A stretch of 64,000 nt of DNA from the NCBI GenBank assembly GCA_963837025.1, contig CAWILT010000002.1:1-64000 (forward strand), read 5' to 3'. The translations under genes and the position numbers were made by a program. The notes beneath the pieces are model-generated. The model saw only the letters and a list, made by a program, of their open reading frames with translations, was not told the origin of the DNA and searched no databases. This DNA comes from JALZUV01 sp963837025. Its GTDB lineage: Bacteria; Pseudomonadota; Alphaproteobacteria; Rickettsiales; JALZUV01. How positions within the stretch are numbered: the first letter of the stretch is position 1; each line of letters starts with the position of its first letter. Positions 60,456 through 64,000 of the stretch are shown here, one piece after another.

Positions 60456-61616
60456 CTAAAAAGTTAACGTTGCCTTCACATAACCAATCGGTTGTATTTT
60501 AGTGGGGGCAGTGACCGTTTTAGTGGAAGGCATATCTTCAATCTCGCTAATTACTTTTTTTATGTCGTTTAATTCGGCGTAACCGCCTTGTATAACGCGT
60601 TCAAGCTCAACTTGGTCAAGTTTGGTAAAGGTTTTTGACTCCGTTAACAATGTTTGTTGATTCACATGACCTGAAACACGCACGCCTGCCTCTAATGCCA
60701 GTTTTCCAGCGGCCACTGCTGCAGATAGCGAGCCTGACATAACGAAAGGATTTGGCTTATTTGCGAGAGTGACATCTTTTTGTACGGTTCCAAGAGTTGC
60801 AATCGTATCGCCATGCTCAGGATTTGAAAATGGATGCTGACTAGATTCAGTAACCGTTTGATTAACTTGACCCAATAAGGGTGTGCGATGAATATAATTT
60901 ACATCCGTTTTAGCGGTAACACTAAACCCAATTTTTTTATCTGTAGAAGGGAAGTAAGCGGGATTGATAGTTTCTGCTTGATAATGAATGGTATCATCCG
61001 CTTTCATATTTCCGAATGACACCCCTACTCCTGCATTTGCACCCGTATAATTACCCACTACAGCACCAGCATTCGTGTTAAGCGTAACAAAGTTTTGGCC
61101 AGAAGTTGAAAAAGACGCACTATTACCTGCGTAGAAATTGCCTGAAACCCTATCAGCTAAGGCATATTTGCCATAATCGAACGTATATAGTCCAGTAATG
61201 TCATGCCACGTGTTTTGGGCTTTTTCACCCACACTGTCGCCAGATGTAAAATGTGCCACTTCTGCGCCCAATTCACTACGATTTGAAAATCGTAGCGCCG
61301 ATTGTGCTAAGTCGCTTTGCGTATGACGACTAACCGAAGTTTGTGCAGATAGTTTGGAGGCATTTGGTCGATAAAACTGTGCATCAACCACACCGCTATT
61401 GATGCCTCTATCGTGAGAATCGGTATATAAAGCAAGCGCTGTATTGGCGTTAATGGTGTAATTTGCATCTGCTCTATCAAAAGAGCGCGACATCCAACTA
61501 ACTGCCGAATAATGGCTAAATGCAAAATCGCTGCCAAAAACAAAATCATCATTACCAACAGTCAACCCGATAGCGGATTTATTTTGAGGCGGATCGGGTA
61601 AGGGCTTTTCTGTCAT
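60456..61616 (-). CDS. Outer-membrane beta-barrel candidate, LpxR-like (DUF2219)
   Basis: This 386-residue protein is rich in Ser, Thr, Asn and alternating hydrophobic residues and ends in ATLTF, as barrels do. The order LTVGNDDFVFGSDFAFSHY, ALYTDSHDRGINSGVVDAQFY, SELGAEVAHFTSGDSVGEKAQNTWHDITG and AGAVVGNYTG resembles lipid A 3-O-deacylase (LpxR) strands with a candidate catalytic His in TWHDITG. The similarity is by eye and weak. No signal peptide is visible at the ATG, which is odd for an outer-membrane protein. A small lipoprotein gene precedes it on the same strand. Confidence 0.6.
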   Translation of the reverse strand: MTEKPLPDPPQNKSAIGLTVGNDDFVFGSDFAFSHYSAVSWMSRSFDRADANYTINANTALALYTDSHDRGINSGVVDAQFYRPNASKLSAQTSVSRHTQSDLAQSALRFSNRSELGAEVAHFTSGDSVGEKAQNTWHDITGLYTFDYGKYALADRVSGNFYAGNSASFSTSGQNFVTLNTNAGAVVGNYTGANAGVGVSFGNMKADDTIHYQAETINPAYFPSTDKKIGFSVTAKTDVNYIHRTPLLGQVNQTVTESSQHPFSNPEHGDTIATLGTVQKDVTLANKPNPFVMSGSLSAAVAAGKLALEAGVRVSGHVNQQTLLTESKTFTKLDQVELERVIQGGYAELNDIKKVISEIEDMPSTKTVTAPTKIQPIGYVKATLTF

Positions 61617-61695
61617 AATCTTTTAATTAAGATTAACAAAGAACTATGACTAAATGATTAAGGCTTGATAAAAAATTACAATAATTCGAACTAAA

Positions 61696-61866
61696 TTATT
61701 GATCGGTTTCTCCACCGGCACTGGCTGATTCCCACTGCTGGTCATACCACCAATTGCTGACTTCCGTATGATCAGTCGTGCAAGCCGAAAGGGCGGTTAA
61801 GCAAAACCCGCCTAAAAACAAGATTGAAATAAGACGTTTAGTTTTTAAAACGAATTGGCTTAGCAT
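61696..61866 (-). CDS. Small lipoprotein, 56 residues
   Basis: The ATG at 61866 has AAGGGGAAT 6 bases upstream, an excellent Shine-Dalgarno site. The signal peptide (KTKRLISILFLGGFCLTALSAC) has its lipobox LSAC at 26-29. Only 27 residues follow, with NWWYDQQWE aromatic cluster and a Gly/Ser/Ala-rich end. It precedes the LpxR-like gene by 79 bases on the same strand. No family is recognised; entericidin-like small lipoproteins are comparable in size. The 177 bases upstream, before the dehydrogenase gene, show no feature I can name. Confidence 0.72.
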   Translation of the reverse strand: MLSQFVLKTKRLISILFLGGFCLTALSACTTDHTEVSNWWYDQQWESASAGGETDQ

Positions 61867-62043
61867 GTGTAATTCCCCTTTTTATTATCCTTATTTTATG
61901 GGCTGTATTGCATCATTTCAAACGATAGTTGGAATTTTTTCATAGTTACTATGCATTTTTTGCATGGGTTTTACTAACATGTGTCATATTTAATGTGATA
62001 CCGCATAGAAACTACGGTTTTTGGGTGTACAATAGGCGTTATT

Positions 62044-62826
62044 TTATTGGGATGACCATCCAGCATCTAAGGGCAAGGCAGTTCCCGTAAGGGTTTTAGC
62101 GGCTTCTGAGCATAAAAATTCGGCAAGTGCTGCAATGTCACTCACCTCAACAAACGACTTTATTGCGTGGTTTTTAAGGAACACTTTTTCAATAACTTCT
62201 TTTTCGCTAATACCGTGTGCTTTTGCTTGTTCGGGAATTTGTTTTTCCACCAATGGCGTTTTGACGTAACCCGGGCAAATTGCATTGGCGGTAATGCCAA
62301 ATTCGGCCAAATCCAGCGCGGTGACTTTGGTTAGCCCCACAATACCATGTTTTGCAGCCACATAGGCGGCTTTATAGGCCGATGCCACCAAGCCATGCAC
62401 AGAAGCGATGTTAATTATCCGCCCCCACCCCGCTTGTTTCATCGCAGGGGCTAACAGCCGCGTGGTATGAAAAGCGGAGGATAAATTGATGGCCAAAATC
62501 GCATCCCATTTTTCGGGTGGAAATTCATCAATCGGCTTCACATGTTGAATGCCAGCATTATTGACCAAAATATCAATGGTGCTAAACTTAGCCAAAGCTT
62601 CGCGCGTCATTGCCTCAATGGCATTGGGTTTGCTCATATCGGCATCACTGTAATGAGCAATAATTCCATGCGATTCTAATGCTTTGCGATCGGCTTCAAT
62701 TTGCGCCGCTTCGCCAAAACCATTCATAACGATATTGCAGCCGAGCTTGGCAAAATGCTGCGCTATGCCTAAACCAATGCCACTGGTTGATCCGGTAATC
62801 AGAGCGGTTTTACCTTTAAATGTCAT
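62044..62826 (-). CDS. 3-hydroxybutyrate dehydrogenase (SDR)
   Basis: ATG 62826 (MTFKGKTAL), with AAAGAGGAG upstream, gives 260 residues. It is a classical short-chain dehydrogenase: cofactor motif TGSTSGIGLGIA, NNAG, catalytic Ser-Tyr-Lys in NIASVHGLVASAYKAAYVAAKHG, and NAICPGYVKTPLVEKQI. The last block is characteristic of bacterial D-3-hydroxybutyrate dehydrogenases, which oxidise the PHB monomer to acetoacetate. It fits with the depolymerase and phasin in this window. It follows recA after a terminator. Confidence 0.92.
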   Translation of the reverse strand: MTFKGKTALITGSTSGIGLGIAQHFAKLGCNIVMNGFGEAAQIEADRKALESHGIIAHYSDADMSKPNAIEAMTREALAKFSTIDILVNNAGIQHVKPIDEFPPEKWDAILAINLSSAFHTTRLLAPAMKQAGWGRIINIASVHGLVASAYKAAYVAAKHGIVGLTKVTALDLAEFGITANAICPGYVKTPLVEKQIPEQAKAHGISEKEVIEKVFLKNHAIKSFVEVSDIAALAEFLCSEAAKTLTGTALPLDAGWSSQ

Positions 62827-62852
62827 GAAAAACTCCTCTTTGTAGGGTGGAT

Positions 62853-62881
62853 ACAAAATTGCCCAGACTAGCTGGGCAATT
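62853..62881 (-). terminator. Rho-independent terminator of recA
   Basis: On the minus strand ATTGCCCAG and CTGGGCAAT form a 9-base-pair stem around CTAGT, followed by TTTTG. It lies between the recA stop and the dehydrogenase start. Confidence 0.8.
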
Positions 62882-62910
62882 AAATTCATATTTAAAGCGG
62901 ATGTAGCAAT

Positions 62911-63963
62911 TTAAGCCACCGCTTCATCTAAGGCATCGTCTGAGTTTTCATCGGCGATGGATTTATCTTCCATCTTCTTGGCGATGAGACCGGCATTTTC
63001 ACGCACTTTGCGTTCAATCTCAGCCGAAATTTCAGGATTATCTTTCAAAAATTTACGAGCATTTTCTTTGCCCTGACCAATGCGTTGGCTGTCGTAACTA
63101 TACCATGAGCCGGCTTTTTCAACGATTTCGCCTTTAACGCCCATATCGATAATTTCGCCCTCTTTCGAGATGCCTTCGCCATAAAGAATATCAAATTCAA
63201 CTACTTTGAAAGGCGGCGCTACTTTATTTTTCACGATTTTAACGCGTGTTTGGTTGCCCACTACATCTTCTTTATCTTTCAAGGCACCAATACGGCGAAT
63301 ATCCATACGCACGGATGCATAGAATTTAAGTGCGTTACCGCCGGTAGTCGTTTCAGGGTTACCAAACATCACACCAATTTTCATACGAATTTGGTTGATG
63401 AAAATAATGGTACATTTTGATTTGGAAATCGAACCGGTGAGTTTGCGCAAGGCTTGGCTCATCAAGCGGGCTTGTAAACCCATGTGACTATCACCCATAT
63501 CGCCTTCAAGCTCGGCGCGTGGCACGAGCGCGGCAACCGAATCAATCACTAAAACATCGATTGCACCGGAGCGTACCAGTGTATCAGCAATTTCCAACCC
63601 TTGTTCGCCGGTATCAGGCTGAGAAATGACCAATTCATCGGTATTTACGCCCAGCTTTTTGGCATAAACTGGATCAAGTGCGTGCTCAGCATCAATAAAA
63701 GCGGCGGTGCCACCTTTTTTCTGTGCCTCAGCAATAATATGCAGCGTAAGGGTGGTTTTACCTGAACTTTCAGGGCCATAAATTTCAATGATGCGACCTT
63801 TAGGCACGCCACCTACGCCAAGCGCAATATCTAAACCCAGCGAACCGGTTGAAATCGCTTCAACATTAAGCGATTCTTGTGCGCCTAGCTTCATAATTGA
63901 GCCTTGGCCAAAGCTTTTTTCAATTTGTGATAATGCCGTATCGAGTGCTTTTTTCTTATCCAT
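62911..63963 (-). CDS. recA: Recombinase A
   Basis: The 350-residue RecA forms filaments on single-stranded DNA for strand exchange and SOS induction. It has the Walker A GPESSGKTTL, VIDSVAALVPRAELEGDMGD, IFINQIRMKIGVMFGNPETTTGG (L2 loop, key NPETTTGG) and an acidic C-terminal tail. The ATG at 63963 is preceded by GGCAGGG. In the 37 bases left in the window there is a TATAAT at about 63993-63998 but no LexA-type box. Confidence 0.97.
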   Translation of the reverse strand: MDKKKALDTALSQIEKSFGQGSIMKLGAQESLNVEAISTGSLGLDIALGVGGVPKGRIIEIYGPESSGKTTLTLHIIAEAQKKGGTAAFIDAEHALDPVYAKKLGVNTDELVISQPDTGEQGLEIADTLVRSGAIDVLVIDSVAALVPRAELEGDMGDSHMGLQARLMSQALRKLTGSISKSKCTIIFINQIRMKIGVMFGNPETTTGGNALKFYASVRMDIRRIGALKDKEDVVGNQTRVKIVKNKVAPPFKVVEFDILYGEGISKEGEIIDMGVKGEIVEKAGSWYSYDSQRIGQGKENARKFLKDNPEISAEIERKVRENAGLIAKKMEDKSIADENSDDALDEAVA

Positions 63964-64000
63964 TTTTCCCTGCCTTCATCGTATTATTTTTTATTATACT

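Noticed and set aside
63964..64000. LexA (SOS) box upstream of recA
   Set aside because: Only 37 bases are available and none resembles GTTC-N7-GTTC or a GAAC palindrome; the site may lie outside the window.

Overview
The window is chromosomal DNA from an AT-rich (about 40% GC by eye) alphaproteobacterium. The evidence is FzlA-like, NDUFA9-like and MidA genes, a ctaC-ctaD-ctaB oxidase cluster, an ornithine-lipid olsB-olsA pair, a Fur of alphaproteobacterial type, a polyhydroxybutyrate toolkit (phasin, intracellular depolymerase, 3-hydroxybutyrate dehydrogenase) and an isoleucyl-tRNA synthetase of the eukaryote-like type 2 known from Rickettsiales and relatives. Complete-looking genes for NAD (nadA, nadC), pyrimidines (pyrB, pyrC), leucine (leuA), queuosine (queC, queE, queF) and flagellar export suggest a cell less reduced than Rickettsia. 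I cannot name the genus.

Layout. 1-2050: a flagellar run (csrA, FlhB-like C-domain, coiled-coil protein, fliO, fliP) that breaks off inside fliP at a junction with a decayed D-Ala-D-Ala dipeptidase gene. 2100-6310: atpC, a GNAT gene, ilvE and the lgt-midA-pgeF set. 6360-11270: two tRNA genes, two paralogous pseudopilins, kdsB, a membrane cytochrome c, an ABC ATPase and a GAF protein. 11270-17800: yihY-tamB-tamA. 17990-22970: ceramidase-like membrane protein, lipoprotein, PHB depolymerase, class V aminotransferase, 2OG-Fe(II) oxygenase, pyrophosphatase. 23000-31710: nhaA, lpdA, sucB and the cytochrome oxidase cluster. 31820-37650: tldD, msrA, a microprotein/membrane module, NDUFA9-like, FzlA-like, a rod-type flagellar protein and an intact dipeptidase. 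37660-43990: probable sRNA, olsA, olsB, fur, nadC/nadA, phasin, queF. 44050-51800: rarD, queC, queE, ileS, an HD protein, mazG. 51850-58860: TPR lipoprotein, pyrB, PH-domain protein, an unknown gene, pyrC, adenosine kinase-like gene and a four-repeat lipoprotein. 58900-63963: leuA, an LpxR-like protein, a small lipoprotein, 3-hydroxybutyrate dehydrogenase and recA.

The most unusual item is ileS: a complete RimJ/RimL-type GNAT acetyltransferase domain (about 165 residues) sits in frame inside the CP1 editing domain. Other items for a second look are a lipoprotein made of four Cys-paired repeats, a candidate sRNA with its own promoter and terminator and an exposed anti-Shine-Dalgarno motif, a phasin with an AT-hook, and a CtaC with a long charged tail. 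Single-base frameshifts in ileS and tldD, both likely functional genes, suggest some indel errors in the sequence.
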